A stretch of DNA of 64,000 nucleotides, from contig JARGSG010000004.1 of NCBI GenBank assembly GCA_030374805.1, forward strand, positions 62,001 through 126,000, given 5' to 3'. The DNA is from Gracilaria gracilis (lineage: Eukaryota; Rhodophyta; Florideophyceae; Gracilariales; Gracilariaceae). The notes beneath the pieces are model-generated. The model made no database searches and was not told the DNA's origin. It saw only the letters and a program-made list of their open reading frames with translations. This document shows positions 32,231 to 41,465 of the stretch, piece after piece. Position 1 is the stretch's first letter. Every line of letters begins with the position of its first letter. A program made the translations under genes and the position numbers.

Positions 32231-34220
32231 CGCCTTACTCATCTCATCGCATTGTCGGTGAGTCGCACTGTTCCTTTCGAGCACTAAACGGGAAATCCAG
32301 CCTCTCATACTGAAGAGATCGAAAGACCGACGTTGACAAGTCAGCACATGGTTATCATGGCTCCCCAAAGCCATTGAAGTGTCTTCTTTAGAAATCGACG
32401 CATGTTGGAAACGTGATATGTACAGAGCACACCTTATCTCTCCTGTCTCACTGTTGCCCGCCAGAATCGGCCTGTCGTTATTTCCAGTGCGCAAGCAAGG
32501 ACATTAAATCGAACGTAGAAGCAATTCCCGAGATTCTGTCTTCAAGAAATTCGGGCCAAATGCTTTCTTTCTCGTATATCGGTACGTGCACTATAAACTC
32601 GTATGTATACGGATGTTAGTTGGAACAGAGGTGATGGTATTATTCGCAAGCCTCCTGGAGCATTAGATAAGCAGAACTTCATTCAACCTGCGTTGGTGTG
32701 GGTTTCAGTGCATGCTGCACTGTCTAACCTTATGTGCTCCAGGTTTCCTCTATAAGGACACTGACGTGCCGAAAGCAAAGCAGGGTAAAGGTTTAACATA
32801 TCGGGCCAGACATGAAAAGGGATAATCACACGAGGCTGCTCTTTAAACCGGCTACGAGATGTAACGCTGATTGTCGTAAACGGTAGTTCTACAGTACTGT
32901 TCAATCCTTAACAGTAGCCATGAGTGAAGATGGTTCAACAAGGAAAAATGTAAGCGCCTGCACTGAGAGACAAACGTTGTCAACGCATTTGATCTACCCT
33001 CAATTGTTCGACTTTGAACACTCCAGTGGTGCAGAGAAGCGGACTGCCTGCAGAGACATATCCCGTGATCTATAAACGACGGGGTTAACGAATTTTTCAG
33101 CTCAAAGTTCAATACAATTGCGCTAACCTGTCACAACGGGCATAATGGACTGTTTTATACAGCTCTTCATCTCTCACCAACAAAAGCAGTGCTTAGTCAG
33201 CAAAGAGTTTCTTCCCACCGATAGGCAGGGGGCACAACTTGTAGATTCCGTCCCTGACCATCGACATCTGAAAAGGAATCCATACTTCAGTTTCAAGGGT
33301 AGGTTGTTGCCTTCCTATAGTTCCAGCAATGTTGAGTGAGTGAGGGCATAGCCACGAGCCTATGAATGAGAAGGAATAAGTTTTTGCTGTTGCCCAAAGT
33401 CGCCAATCGCCTGCTTTTCCTCCGAACCTGATGATGGCCAAAGTTTTATACGCAGGAGAATCCATGCATGCATTAAAAGCGCTTTCGAGTCAGGGAGATG
33501 TGAATGGCTGGTGCTTCATCAGTCTCAGTGATGCATTCAACTGAGCATACTCATCTTCTCAAACGCTACTTAAGGTAGCTCTCCCGTTTTCATTCGTATG
33601 TTCCACCAACATCTCTCCAGCAGACTGTCGTAAGACTACCGAGGGAAGCGAGGGGCTCTCCCCTTCATCATGTACTGATACAGTAACAGTTTTATTATTT
33701 GCGAACTTTTTGTCCATATCGATAGTTCTGGAGGATACTACTTTTTCACGAATGGTAAGTTCCGATCTTCTGCAATGCATTTCTCGAAAGCGCACACACT
33801 GGCGAACATGTTGTCTGACTGTTTTGTTTAATCTTCACGTCGTGTGCCTTCGACTCCGTCCACAGACTCTGAGATGGTGCATCCTCATTCGCGCTGAGAC
33901 ACAAGAACGAGATAGTTTACGAACGAGAACGACTGACCAGAAAAAAGGGTCAGGGAGTTGTTCTGGTTGGTTTAGAAATAGGGGGAGTTCGATGGGACAT
34001 CCTTCGTCAACTCGCGCATCATGTGATCGCTCTCACTCGTTTTCAACGAGATAAGGCCATGTTGAACGCCCTCACTAGCGCTGGGGTGCTATTCGTTGTG
34101 CTGATAAGACGAGAATGTCTGTGCGAGACGGTTTGGTTTTTTGTGGAGAGAAATATGCAATGCAAGGTGATCTGAATAGGCTTTCGACAATTCGAAAGAG
34201 GGGATTTGAACCTGTCCGTC

Positions 34221-34291
34221 GCCTAACGGTACTATTCGATCGTTGAAGAATCGTTTGTTCACACATGGGAATCTATGCAGTACCGTTAGGC
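34221..34291. repeat. 13-base perfect inverted repeat
   Basis: GCCTAACGGTACT at 34221-34233 is repeated inverted as AGTACCGTTAGGC at 34279-34291, with a 45-base loop. Could fold in RNA; purpose unknown. Confidence 0.7.
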
Positions 34292-34943
34292 TGATGGTCA
34301 AGTTTAATGTCGCACTTTTTGAAGGTATACTGGCTATTCAGGCATTATTCTGCAAATCACTCAACCAAATGATTAATATTCGTCACAAAAACTGCGCTTG
34401 GTAAATATGATGAGACCATTTTAGACATTGTTAATGCACTCCCGCGGCCTAAACTGTGTCTGAACGGCTTTGAAAGGAATCGAAATGCACGATTCGGCCT
34501 CGCTCGCACACTCGTTGTCGACAAATATTCTTCATGAGGGGTCTAGTTGACTCAGTGGCTGTTAGTTGAATGGCCCACGTAATGGTTGAGCACGGCTTTG
34601 TTTTGCTATGTAAGAGGCCAGTCATCCGTACAAAAGGCGCATATCAGCGCGAGCCATGCGCCAGGCAAGCGGAGGAGGATTGGCAGCGGAATCGGTTTAT
34701 CTACAAGGGTAAAAGCTAGCGCTCGGTTCGCCTCATCACGCGCCGTGGCACACGCACGTGGGCACCACACTGCGAATTATCAGGTAGCAGTGCATTCGGC
34801 ACGTGATTGGACGACAACTCCTGCCGTTACACACATCGCCACAACGTCCCAAATCTTCTCGCGCTGCGCCATGCTCCGCCGTCAAAGCCTCTCCGTCTTC
34901 GGACCGCCGATGTCTTCGTCGCCTTCCCGCATCCGCTGCCCGC

Positions 34944-34951
34944 TATATAAA
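34944..34951 (+). promoter_or_regulatory. TATA box of the Hint-domain gene
   Basis: TATATAAA, 97 bases before the ATG at 35041, nearly the same spacing as at DAHP synthase. Confidence 0.6.
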
Positions 34952-35040
34952 TCGCCTCCGTCGTCGTTTACCGCATCGCTTACCGCTTCGCCCGCACGCC
35001 TTTCCCCCTTGTTGTTGTGGTTGTGACTGTTTGCTTCATC

Positions 35041-36825
35041 ATGCCCATCGCAACCGCTTGTCTGCTTGTTCTCGTGCTCAGTTGCGCGCTTGTCTCCCCC
35101 GCATTGTGCGTACCGCCACTTTCACGTGCTCGCACTACACTTCCCGTCACTGGTCGCATCGCCACGTACGATGATATCAGCCACACCTTCAACCTGGTGT
35201 ACGCCGTCACAGACTCCTGCCCGTCCTCAGTAACCTTTGGTGAGTTCACCAATGATGAACGTCAATTCCCCATCTTGCCCGCGGAAGACATCACGGAAGA
35301 TGGCTCAGAATGTTCTGGCGACGGTCCACTCAACTTTGTCACCGAGCTCACAGTCAACGAACCAGGCTTGTTGGAAGCTCTTCAGCTACAACCATTCCGA
35401 GATGCCATCAGCGAAAACGGAAACGCAGACGCCTTGATCAACAGCCCAGTCACCAATGATTTACTTGTCGGGTGGCATAGTGGAACACGCACTTGTGCAT
35501 CTCTTTCGTACCCCACGCAAACCATCTACTTCATCATTCGGGAAGACAGAGACTACAAGATTACCTTCAGAAGATCGGATTCGACAAATCGGGTTACCAT
35601 TCCACCGGATCTTCGTACCTTACTTATTGTGGCGCCTCAGAATCAAATCTGTCTCCTGGTGGACAAGACCACCAATCCGGAGCAGGATGTCACTCTGCTC
35701 ACAACATTTTCGAATGGCACCGAGACCAGTTCGCAGCTCACAACGGCCGGCGTTGTCGCACTCACACCACCAAGCCAGTCCACATCCGGTGATGATGATG
35801 GTGAAGACGGAGGAGACGCCAGCGGAGGAGAAGACACCAGCGGAGGAGAAGACACCAGCGGAGGAGAAGACATCAGCGGAGGAGAGGACACGGGTTCCGC
35901 CGCAGGCAGTGCCGACGATGATTCGGATGAAAGCGACACCGTAGCTGCGCCCGCATCTGCGGCACCATCGGCGGAACCAAGTGCGAGTCCAAGCGCTTCA
36001 GCTCTGCCGAGCGCCAGTGCAGTTCCTTCGGTAGCATCCGTATTAGCGCCAGTGGCGCCGTCGCCCAGTGACTTTGGCAGTCTGGTGGCGTCGCCAAGTG
36101 ACTTTGGCACTCTGGTGGCGTCGCCCAGCGGAGCCATATCTCCGGCGCCGTCGTTCTCGCCGTTCACCAGCGTTGTTCCGGTGGCAAGTGCGGTTCCGCC
36201 GGGCGCGATTGGGGGCATTTCCGTTGAGGAAGATGTGGACGGTACGTCGGATGAAGACGATGGTTCGGCTTGTTTCCCGGCTTCGGCTGTGGTGCGCTCG
36301 GAACGCGGCGATGTTGCGATGCATGAGATTGAGATTGGCGATCGCGTGAGGACGGGTGAGGGATTGTCTGATGTGGTGCTGTTCACGCATCGGCGGAGAT
36401 TTGGAAGATTCGAGTTTGTGAGATTGACGGTGAAGAGCGGACGGGAGCTGACGGTGTCGGCAGGCCATTATGTGTATAAGCAGAACGGAGATCTGACGGC
36501 TGCGTCTTCCGTGGTGGTCGGGGACGTTCTGCGCATGGCTGAGCGCTCTGAGGATGGAAGCGTGGTGAGGATTGAAAAGGTGCACGAGAGCGGATTGTAC
36601 AACCCGCAGACTGAGGATGGAAGTATTGTGGTGAACGGGTTCGTGGCATCGACTTACACAACGGCGGTGGAGCCGAAGCTGGCGCACATGGCGCTGTTGC
36701 TGCCCGTGCGTTCGATGTACAAGGTTTGGAGGTGGCCTGTGGAACAACTGAGCTTCATGTTGCAGGAGGGGAGCCGATTTGCACGATGGATGCCGAGGGG
36801 GCCGTGTGTGATTGGCGCGGTGTAG
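35041..36825 (+). CDS. Secreted protein with C-terminal Hint (hedgehog/intein-type) domain
   Basis: 594 residues from ATG 35041, preceded by a TATA box. A signal peptide (residues 1-23, CLLVLVLSCALVSPALC) leads into an extracellular-type region of ~220 residues with spaced cysteines that I do not recognise (TGRIATYDDISHTFNLVYAV, SGTRTCASLSYPTQTIYFII). Then a low-complexity linker with SGGEDT repeats and SPSDFGxLVA repeats. From residue 411 the sequence CFPASAVVRSERG, followed by HEIEIGDRVRTG, the LTVSAGHYVYK block and VVNGFVASTY, forms a Hint domain. In hedgehog and related proteins this domain cuts the chain just before its first Cys and releases the N-terminal part. Here the catalytic Cys411 and the His476 of the block are present; the usual Thr of TxxH is Ser (SxxH). 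So autoprocessing is plausible (inference). Confidence 0.85.
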   Translation: MPIATACLLVLVLSCALVSPALCVPPLSRARTTLPVTGRIATYDDISHTFNLVYAVTDSCPSSVTFGEFTNDERQFPILPAEDITEDGSECSGDGPLNFVTELTVNEPGLLEALQLQPFRDAISENGNADALINSPVTNDLLVGWHSGTRTCASLSYPTQTIYFIIREDRDYKITFRRSDSTNRVTIPPDLRTLLIVAPQNQICLLVDKTTNPEQDVTLLTTFSNGTETSSQLTTAGVVALTPPSQSTSGDDDGEDGGDASGGEDTSGGEDTSGGEDISGGEDTGSAAGSADDDSDESDTVAAPASAAPSAEPSASPSASALPSASAVPSVASVLAPVAPSPSDFGSLVASPSDFGTLVASPSGAISPAPSFSPFTSVVPVASAVPPGAIGGISVEEDVDGTSDEDDGSACFPASAVVRSERGDVAMHEIEIGDRVRTGEGLSDVVLFTHRRRFGRFEFVRLTVKSGRELTVSAGHYVYKQNGDLTAASSVVVGDVLRMAERSEDGSVVRIEKVHESGLYNPQTEDGSIVVNGFVASTYTTAVEPKLAHMALLLPVRSMYKVWRWPVEQLSFMLQEGSRFARWMPRGPCVIGAV

Positions 36826-37148
36826 ACGGAGGAATGAAAGCAATGCGATAGATGATGCGTGCAATGTTTTCGATGCTGCTTTTGTTGCTGAGATCTTACA
36901 AACTTTGATTAACTGCTTGGGTAAAATGAATTCAACTTTGTGTGCTGCAACTTGCAAGTGTTGCTGCAGGCCAACGATGGCGGCGAACGCTCCCCAGCGG
37001 TGGGGGAGCTGCGGCGCTGCAGCTGGCGCGTGGCGTGCCGGGGAGCCGTCGTGGGCGCGCCACTGTAAGAAAACTGTACATCGCTGCGCGTGATGAGATG
37101 TTCGTAGCTAATAGTTGGGCGCCGGCCATTCACATGCGCCATTTCAAA

Positions 37149-37156
37149 TATTTAAA
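37149..37156 (+). promoter_or_regulatory. TATA-like box of PAK kinase
   Basis: TATTTAAA about 178 bases before the ATG at 37327. Confidence 0.4.
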
Positions 37157-37257
37157 CCGCGCACACGCGCGCTTGCGCTACAAGCCACCGCATCATCTTC
37201 ACCCACCTGTCACACTTTCGTCGCAGTTCCCGCAGAGCCACCCCCCCATCCCCCCCT

Positions 37258-37285
37258 CCCCCCCCCCCCCCCCCCCCCCCCCCCC
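37258..37285 (+). repeat. Poly-C tract
   Basis: 28 consecutive C residues in the 5' leader of the PAK gene, 41 bases before its ATG; preceded by shorter C runs. Length may be affected by sequencing. Confidence 0.9.
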
Positions 37286-37326
37286 ACTCCCTTCCCGCTC
37301 TGTCCTCGACCAACACATCGTTAATC

Positions 37327-39396
37327 ATGCTGCGCAAAATCCTCGCTCCCCTCAAGGAGACCCCCAACCACCCAGCAGCCCAAATCTCGCCGTCCAAGAT
37401 GCGCCGCTACACGCGCGGCAAGGAGAACCAGGCCTCCCCGCCCGCCGTTCACGTTTCGGAACCGTATGACTTTCGTCTCATCGCCCACGTCGAATGCGAC
37501 CCCAACACCGGGCTGTACAAGGGCATTGACGAGTTCATGACGCGCGCCGTCATTCCTCGCGGCCGACGCAGCCCAGACAAATCCAACCCGGGCGGCTCCC
37601 CGCCGGCTTTACCTCTCCCTCCGCTCCGAAGCTTCTCTGAACATCGCGCAGACCAATCCAGTCGCGAGTCTTCTCCGACTTCAACTCCCACCCAATCGCC
37701 TCAGAGAGTGTCGCGTCCTGCAGTTGCCTCCCCTCGTCAGTCGCCCCGCCGTCAAAAGGCCGCGCTAGTATCTGCAAACAAGCCCCCTTTGGCCGTTCAG
37801 CGGCGGTCACCGCACGGCTCAGAAAGTCAAGTGTCACGTCCGTTCCGAATGCGTCATGAGGTTCACGTCTGCGTTGATCCGCAAAGTCCCACCGGATTTG
37901 CAGGATTGCCCGGAGCTTGGGAAACAATTCTCATGTACTCCGGAATATTGCGAGACGAGGCCGTCGCACACCCGCAGGCTGTGTTTGACGTGCTTCAATT
38001 CTCCAAGACATCTGACCCCACGCTAGGAACCAGACAGGATGTGCGCGATTCGCTGTCCAAGGCTCTTCCACCAATCTTCTTGGAAAAGATGCAAACACCC
38101 AGTCTTACTTCGTTCGATGACGGCACCGACGACCTTTTCAGTCGCTCGGACAGCTACCACGTGGACATTCCCGACGCTGAATCGCCGCCCCCACGGGCAG
38201 TCACTTCGAAGCATGAGCCGCTACGCGATAGACCATCGCCCCCCTTCCCGTTTGCAAACGTTGAGAGGCGTACAGGGTCACCGTCTCAGTCACCGTCACC
38301 AGAGAAGGACGTGGAAACCTGCGTCGTGAATGAGCTGGATTCCGATTACATGGAGAGCTTCATCGGCGCTGAAAGGCGGCAAAACCTGCCTGATGCGATT
38401 CCCGAACACCTTGACGCCAGCTTCCGCCATGATGACCCCAACAAACTATTCACGCGAATGGAGCAAATTGGCGAAGGATCTTGTGGCAATGTATTCCGCG
38501 CGGTTGATGGCAATGGCCGGTTTGTGGCACTCAAACGCGTCAAGCCGGAGAACGAGCGTGACTGGAAGCTTTACAAATTCGAAGTACAAGTTATGCAGGA
38601 TCACCACGATTCCGAAAACCTGGTAGAATGCTACGATTCTTTCCGATGTGGCAACGAGCTGTGGATTGTGATGGAATACGTTTCGGCTGGTACTTTGGCA
38701 GATTTGCTTTTGGGCAGGCGTGTTTCAGCTCCAACCCATGGTCGACAGAGCGCTTCGTCGTCGTCATCCGCATCGGTTCAATTGGAGCCCATGGAAGAAA
38801 GCGTGATTGCATACATCTGTCGAGAGGTGCTTAAAGGACTGGAAGGTCTGCACGCCATTCGCCGGTTACACCGTGATATCAAGGGAGATAACGTTCTTCT
38901 GGACATGGATGGGTCTGTGAAAGTGGCTGACTTTGGGTTCTGCGCGGAGTTATCGAAGCGATCTGGGAAGCGCAACACTGTGGTGGGTACGCCGTTCTGG
39001 ATGGCGCCGGAGGTGATTCGCGGCTGCAATTACGATTGCAAGGTAGATATTTGGTCAACCGGTATATTGGCGTACGAATGCGCCAACGGGAAGCCACCGC
39101 ATATAGACGTGTCACCGATCAGAGCGATGTTCTTGATAGCCACTCAGGGCGCACCGGAACTGTCGGACGCACAGCAATGGTCTCGAGAGCTACGAGACTT
39201 CATTCGCTCGTGTTGCGCAATCAAGGCGGCGGATCGTCCGTCTGCGCAGCAAGCATTGGCGCATCCGTTCATTGCGAAGGCGTGTGAGCCCGCTGATGCG
39301 GCGAGCTTCTTCAGTGAGGCTCTGGAACAGCGAATGGTATCTCGGAGGAAGGTGATGTCAAGGGTTCTCACGAGCGAAGGCTTTCGGGAGGAATGA
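37327..39396 (+). CDS. p21-activated (PAK/STE20) kinase with two CRIB motifs
   Basis: 689 residues from ATG 37327. Two CRIB-type Rho/Rac-binding segments are visible: SEPYDFRLIAHVECDPNTGL at ~43-62 with GIDEF after it, and RMRHEVHVCVDPQSPTGFAG at ~174-193 followed by LPGAWETIL. Ser/Pro-rich linkers separate them. The kinase runs from ~378 (QIGEGSCGNVF) to ~655: VALKRVKPE, HRDIKGDNVLL, VADFGFC, GTPFWMAPEVI, VDIWSTGILAYE, the STE20-type set, all catalytic residues present. PAK kinases are switched on by Rac/Cdc42-type GTPases and act on the cytoskeleton. Two CRIB motifs in one chain are unusual. Copies of this locus decay on the same strand at 39840-40650 and 43960-45025. Confidence 0.92.
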   Translation: MLRKILAPLKETPNHPAAQISPSKMRRYTRGKENQASPPAVHVSEPYDFRLIAHVECDPNTGLYKGIDEFMTRAVIPRGRRSPDKSNPGGSPPALPLPPLRSFSEHRADQSSRESSPTSTPTQSPQRVSRPAVASPRQSPRRQKAALVSANKPPLAVQRRSPHGSESQVSRPFRMRHEVHVCVDPQSPTGFAGLPGAWETILMYSGILRDEAVAHPQAVFDVLQFSKTSDPTLGTRQDVRDSLSKALPPIFLEKMQTPSLTSFDDGTDDLFSRSDSYHVDIPDAESPPPRAVTSKHEPLRDRPSPPFPFANVERRTGSPSQSPSPEKDVETCVVNELDSDYMESFIGAERRQNLPDAIPEHLDASFRHDDPNKLFTRMEQIGEGSCGNVFRAVDGNGRFVALKRVKPENERDWKLYKFEVQVMQDHHDSENLVECYDSFRCGNELWIVMEYVSAGTLADLLLGRRVSAPTHGRQSASSSSSASVQLEPMEESVIAYICREVLKGLEGLHAIRRLHRDIKGDNVLLDMDGSVKVADFGFCAELSKRSGKRNTVVGTPFWMAPEVIRGCNYDCKVDIWSTGILAYECANGKPPHIDVSPIRAMFLIATQGAPELSDAQQWSRELRDFIRSCCAIKAADRPSAQQALAHPFIAKACEPADAASFFSEALEQRMVSRRKVMSRVLTSEGFREE

Positions 39397-39500
39397 CAGC
39401 GACGACCGCAAACTGTAGATGATGAATAGTAGTACAAGACAGCTTCACTTGGTCTTGCGGAAGTAAGCTGTGGACATGACTAGGTAGCGTTGTTACAGAT

Positions 39501-39742
39501 TTTGGCACTTGGCGCTTGTTGTTCGCTTGGCGTTGAATGTTGAATCGATTAGAGTTTGTACGTTTCCCACTTTGTAAAGTGCTTTACGCTTCGCGTTACA
39601 TAGTGGCGAGAAGAAAGACTATGAGCTGTTGAAGAAGAGTCAGACTGAGGGCTATAGATTGAATAATTGAATACTACATTCAGCGAAACGCTGTAGATGC
39701 GCTAGTTGGAGCGACCGCGAGACGAAGTAATGAATCGCACCA
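39501..39742 (+). repeat. PAK 3' flank, unit duplicated at 44782-45025
   Basis: The stretch (TTTGGCACTTGGCGCTTGTT, then GTTCGCTTGGCGTTGAATGT, and an end at ATGAATCGCAC) aligns base for base with 44782-45025 with scattered differences. It shows that the duplicated block included the sequence beyond the PAK stop codon. Confidence 0.8.
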
Positions 39743-39839
39743 CGTTGTTGATGAAGAAATCATAGAACCGTGACTAATTTTACAAGTGCAGCACGGTCAG
39801 TTAGGCAATTGTTAGTGAGGAGCGCGATGCAAATTTCAA

Positions 39840-40650
39840 TTCCCTTCCTGCTTCCATTCTTGGCCAATTCCTGCTGCGCATAATCCTCACCCTTGAGGAG
39901 ATCCTTCAGTATCCTACCGTCCCCCATTTCGCCTCACAAGATCATTAGTGACGGTACATGACGTGGAGTCACGTCTCGAGGCCCAAGGGGAACCATGCTT
40001 CTTCGCCAGCCGTACTTGTTCTTTAACGAAGACAACGGTTTAGTACTACTTGTACTGAAATGAATGATGCTTCACATGAGTCTCTCTGTCTAGAAAGGCC
40101 GAGCACTTCTGTGGCCAGCCGTCCGTTTTTCATAATCGTCTGACTTTCCTTTCATAGCGGCAGATGCAGAGCCGTGACAAATCCAACAACGATAACAACC
40201 TTCGGCTTCTCGTTTAGCTTCCTTATTAAGTTATCCGAACACGAACAACGAGCAAAACATTCCACGCGCGTGCCATCTCCGAAGTCAGCTTCCCGTGAAT
40301 CACTCCATAGACCTCGCACCCGGCTGGCGACTCCGATGCGCCAATCGCCACGCCGTCAGAAAAAAAGTCCAAGTGTCTAAAACCAAGTTCGCTCCCTGCC
40401 AATGTCGTTGCATGCGTTGGTGAGCCTCCGAGGTACAGAATTCAACGACGATTACGACTTGTGCCACTCCGTTCTGTTCGACTATCTAACGGTAGAACGT
40501 TACCACCCTGTTTTCGACTTTCGAAGACAACACTTTCAAAGTGCAAACACGGAGTCCTATTTTGTTCGACGATGGCGCTAATAATGACGTTTTCAGTCTT
40601 CTGGGCAGCTATCATGCCACGTGGAGACCTGTGAGATTGAATTACCCCGA
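39840..40650 (+). pseudogene. Decayed partial copy A of the PAK kinase (N-terminal half)
   Basis: Starts 440 bases after PAK. Bases 39840-39940 align with the PAK leader and first codons (TGCTGCGC, AATCCTC, then GGAGA and CTCACAAGAT in place of GTCCAAGAT). Bases 40262-40380 match the Ser/Pro linker (GCCACGCCGTCAGAAAAAAA against GCCCCGCCGTCAAAAGGCC). Bases 40541-40625 match the part after the second CRIB (GCAAACAC, TTCGTTCGA-like, TTTTCAGTC, CAGCTA). Stops and frame changes prevent translation as one chain; the CRIB segments and the kinase domain are missing. The copy is head-to-tail with PAK. Confidence 0.75.
40079..40118 (+). repeat. Dispersed non-coding repeat, copy 3
   Basis: TCTAGAAAGGCCGAGCACTT and CTGTGGCCAG resemble 18027-18066. 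It lies within decayed PAK copy A, between its matching segments, so it may be an insertion there. Confidence 0.4.
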
Positions 40651-40763
40651 CGAAGAGCAGCATCGAACCATGGCGATCTTCCAGAGGCACGCAAGTGTAC
40701 GTGCGCGAGAGCGCACGGAATGGGATACGCACATGAAGGAGGGAGAGAAGAAGGAACTGCATT

Positions 40764-41465
40764 TCAATTTCCAGCAGAGTTGTACCGGATATTCCTCTTC
40801 GCACGCCGGTGAGCCCTGCCCTGCAAGTGGCAGGTAAGGTCATGAGCCTCAGAAAAGGTTTTGTCGCATGTGAAGCAGTGCACGTCTTCCTTGATGTACT
40901 GCGCGCGTCGCGCAACTCGCTTGTGCCTCAGCCCAAGCACGTGAATTTCAAACTGGCGAGGCCTCATGCTGATGTTGCACACGCTGCACAGCTTCTTCAC
41001 TTTGTTCTTCTTCTGCGGCTGCTTTGATTGGGGCTTCGCTATGCGCCCTGCCACACGCGCCACCCCTGATATCTTCGCACTGTGCACGATGTGTTGGTCG
41101 GCGGCGCTTGGTTTGGGATCCACCACCGTCGCCCCTGTCAGCGCGTCAGAGCGGCTTTCTGCTGATGTGGGCTTGGGGAACACCTCATCAGAGCTGAGTG
41201 CGATGAGAGACAAACTGCTTGATGCCGCCACCAACATAGGCTGCTCGTTTAGTTCCGTTCGTGCACCCCCCATGGCGTTTGTCATCGTGTCGGGGCTCAA
41301 TTTGATGCAGCGTGGTGCACTTCGTTCCGTGCTCGCGTATTTCACTGCTTCATCTGGCGCCACTTCCATGATTATCACACCGGTTGCTTCCATTCCTGCG
41401 CTTCGAATAGCGTCCAACCGGCTGATGGGAGCCAGAGTCTTTTTCATGGCGTGTCCTGCGTTCAT
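40764..41465 (-). CDS. Protein with two U1/matrin-type C2H2 zinc fingers
   Basis: 233 residues from ATG 41465. The first ~150 residues are low complexity. A basic stretch (KPQSKQPQKKNKVKK) precedes two fingers: CSVCNISM...HVLGLRH with CX2C-X11-HX5H at 160-181 and CFTCDKTF...HLQGRAH with CX2C-X12-HX5H at 197-219. The HxxGxxH spacing (five residues between His) marks U1-C/matrin-type fingers, which often bind double-stranded or structured RNA or join spliceosomal proteins. The last residues are basic (RRAKRNIRY). Probably an RNA-binding nuclear protein; a specific orthologue cannot be named. The gene lies between two decayed PAK copies, in the opposite orientation, so it was inserted among them or predates the duplications. 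Confidence 0.75.
   Translation of the reverse strand: MNAGHAMKKTLAPISRLDAIRSAGMEATGVIIMEVAPDEAVKYASTERSAPRCIKLSPDTMTNAMGGARTELNEQPMLVAASSSLSLIALSSDEVFPKPTSAESRSDALTGATVVDPKPSAADQHIVHSAKISGVARVAGRIAKPQSKQPQKKNKVKKLCSVCNISMRPRQFEIHVLGLRHKRVARRAQYIKEDVHCFTCDKTFSEAHDLTCHLQGRAHRRAKRNIRYNSAGN

Larger units (their letters stand above)
29656..35040. other. Long gene-poor region
   Basis: 5.4 kb upstream of the Hint-domain gene. Contains no convincing gene. Inside are a probable RNase H remnant (31440-31610), a (CT)n tract (32195-32227), one dispersed-repeat member (31073-31105) and a 13-base inverted repeat (34221-34291). GC content is lower than in coding blocks. Confidence 0.5.
36826..37326. other. 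Intergenic region with poly-C tract
   Basis: 3' flank of the Hint gene and 5' region of the PAK kinase. Contains a TATA-like TATTTAAA at 37149-37156 and a long C run. Confidence 0.5.

Noticed and set aside
34180..34300. tRNA-like GGTTCAAATCC on the minus strand
   Set aside because: The T-arm-like bases do not pair properly and no acceptor stem, D-arm or anticodon arm can be built around them.
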